42,310 bases of DNA from Ceratorhiza oryzae-sativae (GCA_030998015.1 JARWMV010000123.1:1-42310); one strand, 5' to 3'. Positions 18,102-26,933 are shown, counted from the stretch's first letter. The notes: generated from the sequence alone by a model not told the origin. Translations and numbers: made by a program.

Positions 18102-18273
18102 CCGCCGGCGTTAGAGGGAATCTGAAAGATTCCCTCGTAGAAAATGACGACCGTTCGTCATTTTCAGCCGGCGGCTAAATATCGATATTATGCCGCGCAC
18201 TAGCAATCGCAAACGGTTGCGATTGCTCACGTTGGTTGGTGGGACAAGTCCCACCAGCAACTAACGCGCGCGG
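18102..18273 (+). repeat. family A, copy 17
   Basis: 172 bp; flanked by CCTTCTC and GAGAAGG, so it sits in a short inverted repeat. Confidence 0.95.
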
Positions 18274-18316
18274 GAGAAGGCGGTTCGTTTTTCTATGCAA
18301 AGATCACCAAGGCAGA

Positions 18317-18368
18317 GGTATTGCGAGGTAGCCTGGACCCCAGAGGTTCCAGGCTACCTCGGAATCAG
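18317..18368. repeat. B-related hairpin
   Basis: GAGGTAGCCTGGACC...GGTTCCAGGCTACCTC arm within the first motif of the module, between ILIG and LCLGDL. Confidence 0.75.
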
Positions 18369-18639
18369 GCGCCCTATTAATATGTCTGATAATTCCTGAC
18401 TAAGTAAAAAGGCATTTTTTTGTTCAATACTTAGTTTTAATGGTTTCTGTGAGGAATCTTTATCTGTTAAAAGTTTAGGTTCCTCAACCGGTTTAACCGG
18501 AATACCGCTAGCACAGGTTAGAACAAGTGACGAAGAAAAATCTGACATACCACTAAACACTGCAAACATTAAACCCAGAAATGTATAAAATTTGGCATTT
18601 GTTGAGAATAAAAATAGAGTCATTTTTTGTGACTACTTT

Positions 18640-18690
18640 AGTTCAAATTGACACTGGTGCTGAAAAGCTTTTTATGTTGTTCTCTTTTAT
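18640..18690 (-). promoter_or_regulatory. shared module leader with ATAAAAGAGA
   Basis: ATAAAAGAGA (18681-18690) then AAAAAGCTTTTCAGCACCAG and GTCAATTTGA, about 60 bases before the ATG of the cox1-like module. Shared with 14860-14906. Confidence 0.6.
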
Positions 18691-18699
18691 TTAATTTTT

Positions 18700-18880
18700 A
18701 CTCTAGGGCAGCATGTACAAGTACACGCTGCTACTGACAATTGACCCCCAATGCCTTACAGCATGTTGGGGGGCAATTACCCAGGCATCCGCCCCCCAAT
18801 AAGGTAATGGCCCCCCCAATACGTTGGCCCGTAGGGCCAACGCATTGGGAGGCCATTGCCTTGTTGGGGGTCTACAGGGA
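18700..18880. repeat. K hairpin and F/D-type nest
   Basis: GCAGCATGTACAAGTACACGCTGC (about 18710-18733), CCCCCAATGCC/ palindrome with AGCATGTTGGGGG, then CCCCCCAATAAGGTAATGG and the F hairpin with CCAACGCATTGGGAGG. This spacer also holds CTCAACTCAAGCC-like sequence to 18980 with no gene. Confidence 0.7.
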
Positions 18881-19028
18881 GCACGCTTGAGTCAGGATGT
18901 TTTCCACTCAACCAGCCCAGCCTGCCCGCTCTAGAATAGGCTCAACTCAAGCCCAGGGGCCCAGGGAAAGCCGAGCCCATCACTGGAGTAATAAGTGGAC
19001 CAAAATTTATTCCTTTACATAAAAACTA

Positions 19029-19817
19029 TTAGCTAGATTTTTTTTTAAGTCTATAGTACTTACAAATTAATTTTAGTCCATATTCGCTTCGAATAGCTGT
19101 TTTTATTCGATATTGACCCAAAACAGATTTTAGTTTATGATTGTTTCGAATAACTGTTCTTAGCACAGAAAAATTTTGAATTTTTTCTTCTAGTCCATAA
19201 TAGTTTCGAATAGCTTCAATTAGATAATAATCATGATTTTGAGCAATACTGAAAGAATAATTTCCCCGAACACGACTACTGAACGAGCCCTCAGATTCTA
19301 TAAATCCTGCTAGCCATTCCTGGAAATAGCTAGGAAGTGTAGCATCTGTAAATAGAGGTATAATTGAATCTCGATCTTTGTATTTTAGTCCTCGTTCAAT
19401 AAAGTATTGATCTATATCAGGATTAAGTAAATATTTTTTAAAGAAGTTATATTGAAGTCTCATACGACTAGTTAGAGGTAGATACTCATCAAGTAAAGGT
19501 AGAATAGTCTGATAAAATGTATTTTTATCATTTACAACCCATTGTACATAGCCTGAGTTTTTTTTGCTACCTCGGTTAACAGAACCACCATATGCTTTAG
19601 CGATAACACTAAGCATTTCATAGTTAAGTGGTTTATCTGCGAGTTTAACAACTAATCGAAATTGTAATATTTTTTTACGCCAGTGGTTAACTTGGAGACT
19701 ACCGACTCCGTCTATGAGACCAACTGTGAAAGGAGCGAGTTGTTTATTGGAAAGAATTCGTGGTGACTTAAGTGTTTGACCAGCAATGATAAAGTTGCTA
19801 GCAACGTTTAGACAAGT
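19029..19817 (-). CDS. LAGLIDADG endonuclease, resident of intron i8, intact
   Basis: Continuous with the upstream cox1 exon (19818-19867) and open to a TAG at 19029. After about 30 residues of linker come FTVGLIDGVGSLQVNHW (first motif) and, about 140 residues later, FQEWLAGFIESEGSFSS (second motif). Length (~265 residues after the exon) is normal for a two-motif enzyme. Expected role: cleavage of intron-less cox1 at HD/TYY, or RNA maturase. The motif aspartate is D in the first and E in the second motif; both can be active in the family. It is one of the few endonucleases here free of repeats. Confidence 0.9.
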   Translation of the reverse strand, partial: TCLNVASNFIIAGQTLKSPRILSNKQLAPFTVGLIDGVGSLQVNHWRKKILQFRLVVKLADKPLNYEMLSVIAKAYGGSVNRGSKKNSGYVQWVVNDKNTFYQTILPLLDEYLPLTSRMRLQYNFFKKYLLNPDIDQYFIERGLKYKDRDSIIPLFTDATLPSYFQEWLAGFIESEGSFSSRVRGNYSFSIAQNHDYYLIEAIRNYYGLEEKIQNFSVLRTVIRNNHKLKSVLGQYRIKTAIRSEYGLKLICKYYRLKKKSS

Positions 19818-19867
19818 ATCGTGTAGAGCCACATCTAGTGAAGCATTAGCAAGAACAATTCCTGTTA
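19818..19867 (-). CDS. cox1: cox1 exon, GIVLANASLDVALHD
   Basis: 50 bases: TA + 16 codons reading TGIVLANASLDVALHD. Phase fits the preceding exon (GG-L) and the following TYY. U at the 3' exon end and G at the preceding intron end. Confidence 0.95.
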
Positions 19868-20058
19868 CAAAATTATAATCTTTCATAACTAAAAAAGTAA
19901 CCTTTGTACGGAGTTTGTAATTCTATATTTTTCTGGATAATAGTATGGCTTATACCCAGTTCTTTTGAGGCAATCAATATCCCATCATATCGTCTAATAA
20001 ATTCTTTTTGAGAATTAAATAAGAAAATAGCTTTTCTAATATGAGAACTGTTTTTCAT

Positions 20059-20306
20059 ACCCCCGCTTAGGGTCAACCAGCATTGTATTTATATATAAAT
20101 ACATGCTGTTGACCCGAGGGGTATGGTTATCGAGGCCGCGTTCGCGGCGAGGTATTGCGAGGTACCCTGGAACTTTAAGTTCCAGGGTACCTCGGAATCA
20201 GACGCCGCGCGCACGCCAGGGCCGCCTTGGCTTGATTATTGACCTTAAGGTCAATATGAGCCAAGCTTGCTTGGCTTAAGCCAAGGCGTTCGCAGGCGTG
20301 CACGGG
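20059..20306 (+). repeat. family B, copy B11
   Basis: TCAT on both sides (20055-20058, 20307-20310); deletion joins VILDM to KNSSHIRKA in frame. Confidence 0.92.
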
Positions 20307-20370
20307 TCATATCTAAAATAACTTTTTGGCCTTCCTTTGAGTTATAATCTGAAATTAGAGGTGTATCTCC

Positions 20371-20542
20371 CCGCGCGCGTTAGTTGCTGGTGGGACTTGT
20401 CCCACCAACCAACGTGAGCAATCGCAACCGTTTGCGATTGCTAGTGCGCGGCATAATATCGATATTTAGCCGCCGGCTGAAAATGACGAACGGTCGTCAT
20501 TTTCTACGAGGGAATCTTTAGGATTCCCTCTAACGCCGGCGG
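20371..20542 (-). repeat. family A, copy 18
   Basis: 172 bp; after WYFSSM of NUMOD1. Confidence 0.95.
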
Positions 20543-20697
20543 GCATACTTGAAAAATACCACTCTCCTCTGAATAAAGATTCATTTTTTATAGAATTTGT
20601 TATTGTAGAAGAATTAGCATTTATAAGATCTGCCAAGGCTCTAACTGAAGGGCATATCATAACTAACTGGCGTAAAGAATTATAAATATATAACCGG

Positions 20698-21060
20698 CGA
20701 CCCCCGACATTGCCGCGCGCGTTAGTTGCTGGTGGGACTTGTCCCACCAACCAACGTGAGCAATCGCAACCGTTTGCGATTGCTAGTGCGCGGCATAATA
20801 TCGATATTTAGCCGCCGGCTGAAAATGACGAACGGTCGTCATTTTCTACGAGGGAATCTTTATGGGAGGTAGCCTGGACCATGAGACTCATGGTCAAGGC
20901 TACCTCATCTGAGGATTCCCTCTAACGCCGGCGGGCATTACAATATCGGGGGGCAGACGGTGCGGCCGAGAATGCTTTGCATTCTTACCCCTGCCAAGAC
21001 GTGCGCTAAAGCGCAGTTGCCTAGGCAGGGCGAGTACCGTCGACGGTGACCCCCAATAAT
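20698..21060. repeat. nested composite with A19
   Basis: CGACCCCCGACATTG + A19 + GCATTACAATATCGGGGGGCAG, then GAGAATGC/GCATTC, a C hairpin (20988-21030), and GTACCGTCGACGGTGACCC. The block to about 21031 recurs in the same orientation at 26382-26717. A19 sits in the loop of the CCCCCGA/TCGGGGG palindrome. Confidence 0.88.
20713..20934 (-). repeat. family A long form, copy 19
   Basis: 222 bp. Confidence 0.95.
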
Positions 21061-21235
21061 TGCAATGTCGCCATTGACCCCCCACGCATCGGCTAAATCT
21101 TAGGTGTAAACCAAGATTTCAGCCGATGCGCGTAGACCCCCAACAAGGCAATGGCCTCCCAATGCGTCACAAACGCATTGGGGGGGTAAGATTTGCGAAG
21201 GCAAATCTACATCGATTCTCGAGGGAGGGAATGCT
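21061..21235. repeat. repeat cluster in the GIY-YIG gene
   Basis: GCATCGGCTAAATCTTAGG...CCAAGATTTCAGCCGATGC hairpin, CCCCCAACAAGGCAATGG with a short F hairpin (CCCAATGCGT/ACGCATTGGGG), and part of an I hairpin ending CATCGATTCTCGAGG. Confidence 0.75.
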
Positions 21236-21658
21236 GAATTAGCCTTGCTAATTTTTAGTTTAGATTCCTCAGAATGACTTTTCCCGTAAAAATGATTATT
21301 TTCTCCAGTTAATGACTCAGCTATTAAAGATTTAGTTTCATCTGAATGAATTCTATTTTTAGCTAATTCTGACATCAACTCTTTAGTTGATTCAGTATGT
21401 TTATAACCTAAAGAAGAATAACCTTGTTTCAATACATTGTAATAAGGCAACAATTGAGTTATCCATGCAGTTTCTCGTACATTGACTGTCTCAGTGTCTG
21501 TGTATTCTACAATTAAAACAGCAAATTTGTGTTGTCCATATTTTGACAATGCTTTAATTATTGGCATGTTTGCGTTTTGAGCTTGACTTAAGAAAGAATT
21601 ATTTAAATAATTTCTCATTCTTACTGCTAAGTTAGAGGAACTTCCAACATAGCAATGG

Positions 21659-21765
21659 CCTCCCAATGCGTTACCAAGCCTGTAAGGCACGCCCTACGGG
21701 CCAACGTATTGGGAGAGCCATTACCCCCCCAAACAATGCAGCATAGCTGCATCAGTTTGGGGGGT
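21659..21765. repeat. F/D double hairpin with exact 6-bp duplication
   Basis: CAATGG at 21653-21658 and 21766-21771; inverted CCATTA between the hairpins. Inserted inside the YVG motif of the GIY-YIG gene. Confidence 0.9.
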
Positions 21766-21945
21766 CAATGGTCATTAGTCAAATTAACTAAACAATAAAC
21801 TCCCACTTTACCATTATTCTCTTTGATTAAGGATGTTCTATCATCTGAGAAATTTGTATAAACTTTAGCTGGCTTTATCTCTTCAACTAATTTAGTTAAA
21901 AAACTAGTAGAACACAATAAACCTTCAAAAGAATTATTATAACCC

Positions 21946-22084
21946 CCGCTAATCGATACCCCTGCCAAGACGTGCGCTAAAGCGCAGTTCTCTAGGCAGG
22001 GTGTAGATTTGCCTTCGCAAATCATCGATTAGTGGGAGCCCTCCGCGCTTAGGCCGCCCTGCGGGCGATCAAAGAGCGCGGAGG
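21946..22084. repeat. ATCGAT stem with C hairpin, plus E hairpin
   Basis: Inverted copy of the 10642-10775 block, C hairpin at 21959-22001, E hairpin to 22084; lies between the intron core and the GIY-YIG gene. Confidence 0.85.
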
Positions 22085-22327
22085 GAATAAAATCTCCTCT
22101 ACAAAATATTGTTGAGGTAGGTTAGTTATAATTTTGGACTATATCTTATCTTCATAAAAACATTGATGACCCCGCATAGTCTCTGAGAAAATTTGTTAAT
22201 TTGTATTTTATTTTCTGCTGATAGCTCATTTCTTACTAAAAAGTTTTTACTCTTAAATGGAGTATCTTTAGCTTCATGAATTTTCCAGCATAAAGAGGTC
22301 TTTATAGAGGGCTAGAGGGAAATGTTA

Positions 22328-22413
22328 ACCCTCCTATTGTGAATAGAGCTACGAACCCTAAAGCGAATACCATAGGTGTTGTGTATCGAATAGACCCACC
22401 GTAGCATGTTGCT
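22328..22413 (-). CDS. cox1: cox1 exon, [13 protein letters not shown]...FTIGG
   Basis: 86 bases: A + 28 codons + T. Reads [20 protein letters not shown] then VALFTIGG, the helix VII to VIII region. Intron ends G (comp. 22414); exon ends U. Confidence 0.96.
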
Positions 22414-22640
22414 CGTGGTTTGACCTTTAAACTTCTCAGTTTCAGCTAGTCTATAATCTCAGTATAAAAATGAATTAAATTAAAACATATATAATTATAC
22501 CTATTCAGGGGTTAACCTGAAAACCGTCACCGGTGAAACGGACCATTCCTTGTAAACTCATATATAAACCATGCCTGGTTAGGCCTGATGATTTCCTCAG
22601 GACTCTGAAAGGAGCCCTTCAGGATTTAACCAACCAAAAC

Positions 22641-22690
22641 CACCCCCAAACATATGCAGCGTAGCTGCACATGTTTGGGGGTGTTTTTGG
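22641..22690. repeat. D hairpin (long-stem form)
   Basis: CCAAAACCACCCCCAAAC...GTTTGGGGGTGTTTTTGG around TGCAGCGTAGCTGCA, in a loop of the i6 core. Same form at 31336, 31815 and 40370. Confidence 0.85.
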
Positions 22691-22935
22691 AAATAATTTA
22701 CACTTAGAAATTCATGTGGCGTCTGGCCTCTACGCTTTTACACTAAAAGTTTCCTAATAGTGACTTAGTTCGACGATAGTCTTATATTTATTTAATTCTA
22801 AATATAAGATTTCCCTCGAGTTTGCCACATCCGAATTGTCGACCAATCTCTTCAATTAACACGTATCTATATTTATCTGCCCTAAATGCAGGTTTTATTG
22901 TTATTTATGCGTTAGTGGTAATAACCTACTAACTC

Positions 22936-23743
22936 TTATTCAATGTTAAATTTGTATCTCATAGATTTATTAATATAAGGTAAAATATGTGGCTGTAATT
23001 CTCTCAAAGATTTAGCACCAATATAAATAGTAGGCAAGTTTCTTTGCATATGAATACTACATTTTAAATCAAATTTAAGTATTAAAATACTAATAATGGA
23101 TACTACTTCTTGGATAGTAAAGGATTGTGTTTGCAATGTAATACCAGAACCTGTTTTGGTTCCGTCTCCGCAGATCCAATGAGCTAAAGCCTCATAAGTC
23201 AATAAATTATATAAATCCGAAGGCACAACTTTAACATTTTTTTTATAAAAAAGGTCATAGTAATAAGTAAAACAAGGTAAAGATCTAGTAGCAAAATAAA
23301 TTCCATAAAACTTACTATTGTTTAATTTTTGTACCTGAATTTGAGGGTAATTAGAACAATAATGAGAAAACTTATTATAAACATCTAAAAAGTATTCTAT
23401 TTTATCCAAAGATTGTTTAAAAAAGAATCTGGTATTACCCGATTTACTAATACTCAACCATCCGTCTGAAATTAAAATACCCACTAAGATAGATTCTAAT
23501 TCATATTTTTTACCTGCAGTAGCTAAATCTGGAAATTTAACCATATGTCTAACTATTGAGGTGTATGTTGGATAACCTACAGTGCTTGATAAATTTGACC
23601 CATAAACAACTAGGTCTTTACACTTATTGTTAGAAGGTAAATAGTTTCTATTTGATCTAGGGAATCTTTCCAATAGATTTGTTGCTGTTAAAAATTTGTT
23701 GACAATTCGGCTGGCCAAATTTCTCTTGCTGAAGGAGAATGAC
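22936..23743 (-). CDS. LAGLIDADG endonuclease, resident of intron i6, intact
   Basis: Open from the exon (FSWL) to a TAA-type stop at 22936, ~270 residues. N-terminal linker with SNNKCKDLVVYGSNLSSTVG is the same signature as in L1/L2. Motifs: ILVGILISDGWLSISKSG (first, with D) and ALAHWICGDGTKTGSG (second, with D); C-terminus ends YINKSMRYKFNIE. Length normal, no repeats. Expected to cut intron-less cox1 after FSWL or to help splicing. Confidence 0.92.
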
Positions 23744-23788
23744 AGCCATGAGAAGATTTTAATTCCTGTAGGAACCGCAATAATCATT
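23744..23788 (-). CDS. cox1: cox1 exon, MIIAVPTGIKIFSWL
   Basis: 45 bases: A + 14 codons + CT, coding TMIIAVPTGIKIFSW(L). Upstream junction is a group II boundary, downstream a group I boundary. Confidence 0.95.
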
Positions 23789-25071
23789 GTGAAATAGAAG
23801 ATTAACCCCAACATAAAGTCATTAGTTAAAAATCCTTTCCCAAACCGTACGTGATAGTTTCCCATCATACGGCTTTCCAAAGATAGAGAACATAAAAATA
23901 AGATTCTATCTTCTGTTTTCCTTCAATATTTCACCCCGGGGGAAAAATACCTAATACGAAAACTCCGTTATCTCAGTTCTTTACAAAACCCAGATAATCC
24001 CAAGTTCTTATTTAAACCCCATTTATATCTTTTTAGGCAGCCAATAACCCGGTAAGGAATTCTTTTTGATTATACTCTGCTACTTGCATAATCCTTATAA
24101 ATCGGGTATATTTTTTCTGGCTTCGTTTTCCTTGCCATGAAGATCGTAGCTCGGGAATGACATTATCTAAAATACTAGATTTAATTCCCTTTTTAAACAT
24201 GCTGTTGTCAGTGTAAAGTTAGCCCTTACTACCTAAGTTTAATGCTTTACATCACTAAGATATTTTATATAAAAATCTATTTGAAAAATAAGGTTTAATG
24301 TTTGGTATAATTTTACTTAATTCCGAATTATTAATATAAATTCTATAATTATTTTTTTCTTTTTGAATTGTGGATTTAATATCAAATTTGATTAATAGAA
24401 TATTCATCAATAAAACTACTTCTTGAATAGTAAAGTTATCCGTACACAAAGTAATACCTTTATTTTTTTTAGCTCCATCTCCCTGGATCCAATGAGCTAA
24501 AGCAATATAATCAAGATATTCAAATAACTCAGGTTTAACACATTTAATGTTTTTTATGTTTTTCCCCATAGATGGTTGAGATTTATAAAATAAGTTATAA
24601 ATTTCATTTAAACAATCTAACTGTCTAGTTTCAAACTGTATAGCATGGAATAATTTCCCTCTAGTTGTAGTTTGACAAGTAAAGGGAAAATTTGAACATA
24701 AAACAGAAATAAGGTTAAAAACATACCATAAATATTCAAAGTTCCCAATTGATTGTTTAAATCCTATTCTAGGATTCCATCCTTCTCTTTTTTGCAACCA
24801 TGCATCTGAAAGAAGAATTCCAACTAGAATACTTTTAATATTAGGAGTTAATTGAATTTGATTTCTTTCTATTTTAGTTAATTTTGATTTAGGGAACATA
24901 GAACTAATCCCTAATTGGCTACCCCATAAAGTCATTTCAGTCGAAGTTGTCACTGAAGTTGAAGTTAGCGTAGAAACCGAATTACAGATTAAATTTTTAT
25001 TAAAATATGCCTTAGAAAAGAATTTTGATGGAGTATTTACACTCAAGGGTTTAAATAATGAAGTGGCGCAC
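23789..25071 (-). other. cox1 group II intron i5 encoding a LAGLIDADG protein
   Basis: Begins GTGCGCC at comp. 25071-25065 (group II 5' end GTGYG) and ends CTATTTCAC (AY rule) at 23789. Domain V is at comp. 23876-23842: AAAGCCGTATGATGGG-AAAC-TATCACGTACGG, with the AGC catalytic triad position and the GNRA-like loop region. Only this junction in cox1 lacks the group I U...G boundary, and joining at these points gives AAT-M in phase. The reading frame is a LAGLIDADG endonuclease, not a reverse transcriptase. Confidence 0.88.
24255..25071 (-). CDS. LAGLIDADG endonuclease in group II intron i5, intact
   Basis: Read through from the exon (YFTAAT) to a stop at 24255, ~270 residues. A serine/threonine-rich linker is followed by IKSILVGILLSDAWLQKREG (first motif) and ALAHWIQGDGAKKNKG (second motif), then FTIQEVVLLMNILLIKFD and FSNRFLYKIS. 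No repeats. LAGLIDADG genes in group II introns are rare; known fungal cases are mainly in rRNA and rps3. Confidence 0.9.
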
Positions 25072-25130
25072 GTAGCAGCAGTGAAATAAGCTCGTGTATC
25101 TACATCAAGCCCAATAGCATACATGTGGTG
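25072..25130 (-). CDS. cox1: cox1 exon, HHMYAIGLDVDTRAYFTAA
   Basis: 59 bases: 19 codons + AC. Contains the copper B ligands HH of helix VII and the active-site TRAYF. Intron before ends G (comp. 25131). Confidence 0.97.
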
Positions 25131-25403
25131 CAATAGTATAGCATATTGAATTAGTTTAAAAAGAATAAAATCTTTTTTTAACGGATTATATCTTCATCTT
25201 TGTATAAATAACTTTCCGCAATAATAAAGGGGTTTAGACTGATTTGAATTTTATTTATCTGAATTAATGGTTTTAGCAATAGAACGCACTTTTTCTAAAC
25301 CTTCCTCCAACTCCTTAAATCTACAAAAATCCCAGGTTATAACCTGGTTATACCTGGGATTTTTCCCCCCAATTTGGGGTACCCTGTAGACCCCCAACAA
25401 TTG

Positions 25404-25481
25404 ACCCCCCAAACTGATGCAGCTACGCTGCATTGTTTGGGGGGGTAATTGCCCCCCAACATGCTGTAAGGCATTGGGGGT
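25404..25481. repeat. D/G double hairpin with CAATTG duplication
   Basis: CAATTG at 25398-25403 and 25482-25487, TAATTG in the middle; hairpins TGCAGCTACGCTGCA and CAACATGCTG..GCATTG. Followed by a further D-like hairpin with CCTTGACA/TGTCAAGG (25500-25555). Confidence 0.85.
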
Positions 25482-25602
25482 CAATTGCAATGTCGCCATT
25501 GACCCCCCAAACTGCCATTCCTTGACAATTCCTTAGGAAATGTCAAGGATTGATGTAGCATTTTATCTCAAGCGTGAAGTTGAACAATTTCAGCTAGAGG
25601 GC

Positions 25603-25774
25603 CCGCGCGCGTTAGTTGCTGGTGGGACTTGTCCCACCAACCAACGTGAGCAATCGCAACCGTTTGCGATTGCTAGTGCGCGGCATAATATCGATATTTA
25701 GCCGCCGGCTGAAAATGACGAACGGTCGTCATTTTCTACGAGGGAATCTTTAGGATTCCCTCTAACGCCGGCGG
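25603..25774 (-). repeat. family A, copy 20
   Basis: 172 bp; flanked by TTCAGCTAGAGG and CCTCTAGCTGAA, a 12-bp inverted repeat. Confidence 0.95.
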
Positions 25775-25809
25775 ACATCCTCTAGCTGAATCTTTCCTTC
25801 TTTTGGTTA

Positions 25810-25853
25810 CCCCTGCCAAGACGTGCGCTAAAGCGCAGTTGCCCAGGCAGGGG
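25810..25853. repeat. family C hairpin
   Basis: TTACCCCTGCC...GGCAGGGGTAA; interrupts the endonuclease after QFVIT. Confidence 0.85.
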
Positions 25854-25885
25854 TAATTACAAACTGAGGTTGACCTTTGTAACTC

Positions 25886-26057
25886 CCGCGCGCGTTAGTT
25901 GCTGGTGGGACTTGTCCCACCAACCAACGTGAGCAATCGCAACCGTTTGCGATTGCTAGTGCGCGGCATAATATCGATATTTAGCCGCCGGCTGAAAATG
26001 ACGAACGGTCGTCATTTTCTACGAGGGAATCTTTAGGATTCCCTCTAACGCCGGCGG
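25886..26057 (-). repeat. family A, copy 21
   Basis: 172 bp, directly after the EGDGA motif; about nine target bases are missing. Confidence 0.95.
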
Positions 26058-26381
26058 GCCCCATCACCTTCGGCAAAACCAATAAACCATTGCAACCATG
26101 TATCAGAAATTTCGTTCCCAAAACCTAGTTTTTGTTTTAATTCTTCTGGTAATAAAGAAGAATTTTGTTCTGCTAGATTTAACTTATCTGGTTTAATTGG
26201 TAACATTAAATTTAGAGCACATACTAAGTAAAAACAGGTTTCGGTGATTGGACTTATAAAAGTCACGTGGAATAGCCCACTAAGGACACCTATGCCAGAT
26301 CCAATTGGCTGAATATAAACGACATTAAATGACAATGCCGCGGCATAAAGTAGAGCAAAAGCTGCTATTCCAACCGTCGAC

Positions 26382-26838
26382 CCCCGACATTGCCGCGCGC
26401 GTTAGTTGCTGGTGGGACTTGTCCCACCAACCAACGTGAGCAATCGCAACCGTTTGCGATTGCTAGTGCGCGGCATAATATCGATATTTAGCCGCCGGCT
26501 GAAAATGACGAACGGTCGTCATTTTCTACGAGGGAATCTTTATGGGAGGTAGCCTGGACCATGAGACTCATGGTCAAGGCTACCTCATCTGAGGATTCCC
26601 TCTAACGCCGGCGGGCATTACAATATCGGGGGGCAGACGGTGCGGCCGAGAATGCTTTGCATTCTTACCCCTGCCAAGACGTGCGCTAAAGCGCAGTTGC
26701 CTAGGCAGGGCGAGTACCGAATGGTTTCGGGCCCAAAACCACCGTAAAGGTGCATTCGGTCGTCCCCAGCGCGGCGGGCGTCTGATTCCGAGGTACCCTG
26801 GAACTTAAAGTTCCAGGGTACCTCGCAATACCTCGAGG
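26382..26838. repeat. nested composite with A22, C hairpin and B arm
   Basis: First 335 bases equal 20698-21031; then CCAGCGCGGCGGGCG and the GGTACCCTGG arm shared with 9990-10090. It splits the nad2-like leader. Confidence 0.88.
26393..26614 (-). repeat. family A long form, copy 22
   Basis: 222 bp. Confidence 0.95.
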
Positions 26839-26923
26839 GTAATAATAAAGGAGATATTCGAAGAGTATGTAGCTCACTGGCTAAAATAGTGAAAATGAAG
26901 TTTAAATTTTTCATCTCTTTTAT

Positions 26924-26933
26924 CCATTTTTGT
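26924..26933 (-). promoter_or_regulatory. ATAAAAGAGA leader motif
   Basis: Runs into the ATG of the nad2-like endonuclease module, as at 10220. Confidence 0.5.

Larger units (their letters stand above)
16448..18623 (-). pseudogene. LAGLIDADG endonuclease with a cox1 N-terminus-like leader, split by seven insertions
   Basis: The N-terminus MTLFLFSTNAK and LMFAVFSGM copies the start of COX1 (family: LFSTNAKDIGTLYL.FAVFSGM), then IPVKPVEEP leads to the endonuclease. Pieces in order: LSQELSDILIG, insert 18317-18368, GDLCIEKR, A17, NARLRFLQST, A16, YLWDKFQDYCRQEPKI with TGKEYSSIYFTTFSLPC, A15 plus M3, YYDLFYQDGRKIVP, A14, LLTPIGLAFLICDDGDYN with VTLNTQSF, an E/I/C nest (16787-16923), EEVDLLVKAMNSNWDLEC, A13, IPRKSLPILQKICAP and [12 protein letters not shown]. 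All conserved blocks of a single-chain LGD-type endonuclease are recovered, so the gene was whole before the repeats entered. It cannot be expressed as it stands unless the repeats are skipped. Confidence 0.85.
15728..19817 (-). other. cox1 group I intron i8 (4.1 kb, two endonucleases)
   Basis: 5' exon ends U (comp. 19818), intron ends G (comp. 15728). The minus-strand core near the 3' end shows GGCCACACGTG (about 15836-15846) and ATATGGTCCGATCC (about 15782-15795) as P7-type strands. It contains a resident intact endonuclease (19029-19817), a second broken endonuclease module (16448-18623) and six family A copies. Confidence 0.88.
19873..21950 (-). pseudogene. GIY-YIG homing endonuclease with NUMOD1 repeats, split by five insertions
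   Basis: Pieces: YNNSFEGLLCSTSF..KPAKVYTNF (21790-21948); VGVYCLVNLTND joined across the F/D insertion (21659-21765) to HCYVGSSSNLAVRMRNYL (GIY and YVG motifs); SKYGQHKFAVLIVEY; ETAWITQLLPYYNVLKQGYS; HSDETKSLIAESLTGENNHF and FYGKSHSEESKLKISKA (NUMOD3-like, to about 21236); then repeats; YIYNSLRQLVMICPSVRALA (NUMOD1, 20550-20690); A18; GDTPLISDYNSKEG; B11; IRKAIFLFNSQKEF and GISHTIIQKNI (second NUMOD1) to a stop at 19873. Deleting the F/D element with one CAATGG restores NDHCYVGSS exactly. The only GIY-YIG gene in the window. Confidence 0.85.
19868..22327 (-). other. cox1 group I intron i7 with GIY-YIG gene
   Basis: The core is at the 5' side: on the minus strand CTATCAGCAG (about 22218-22227), CTCAGAGACTATGCGG (about 22173-22188) and AAGATATAGTCC (about 22136-22147). 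The endonuclease lies 3' of the core, the reverse of i8. Intron ends G (comp. 19868). Confidence 0.85.
22414..23743 (-). other. cox1 group I intron i6
   Basis: 1330 bases with the endonuclease in frame with the upstream exon (22936-23743) and the RNA core at 22414-22935; GGCCAGACGCCAC near 22718-22730 is a likely P7 strand (compare GGCCACACGTG in i8). A D hairpin at 22641-22690 sits in a core loop. Confidence 0.8.
25251..26924 (-). pseudogene. LAGLIDADG endonuclease module with nad2-like N-terminus
   Basis: Starts at the ATG in AAAAGAGATG: MKNLNFIF, ELHTLRISPLLLP, then (after a nested composite, 26382-26835) LLYAAALSFNVVYIQPIGSG and IGVLSGLFHVT, which resembles the N-terminal part of fungal NAD2 (my recollection of the family, not a search). 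After LPIKPDKLNL it becomes an endonuclease: WLQWFIGFAEGDGA, A21, YKGQPQFVIT, C hairpin, KRRKDSAR, A20. Only its end is seen again at 25251-25345 (FCRFKELEEGLEKVRSIAK, NSDK-stop). Nine bases are missing at A21 by comparison with the enzyme at 31982. Dead. Confidence 0.75.

Noticed and set aside
16448..18623. Repeats inside endonucleases as translationally bypassed segments (byp-like)
   Set aside because: They are far longer than byp elements, contain stops in all relevant frames and are absent from the recognised host exons.
22936..23880. Start of the i6 enzyme at 23880
   Set aside because: The part upstream of 23788 is domain V/VI of the preceding group II intron; translation comes from the cox1 exon.
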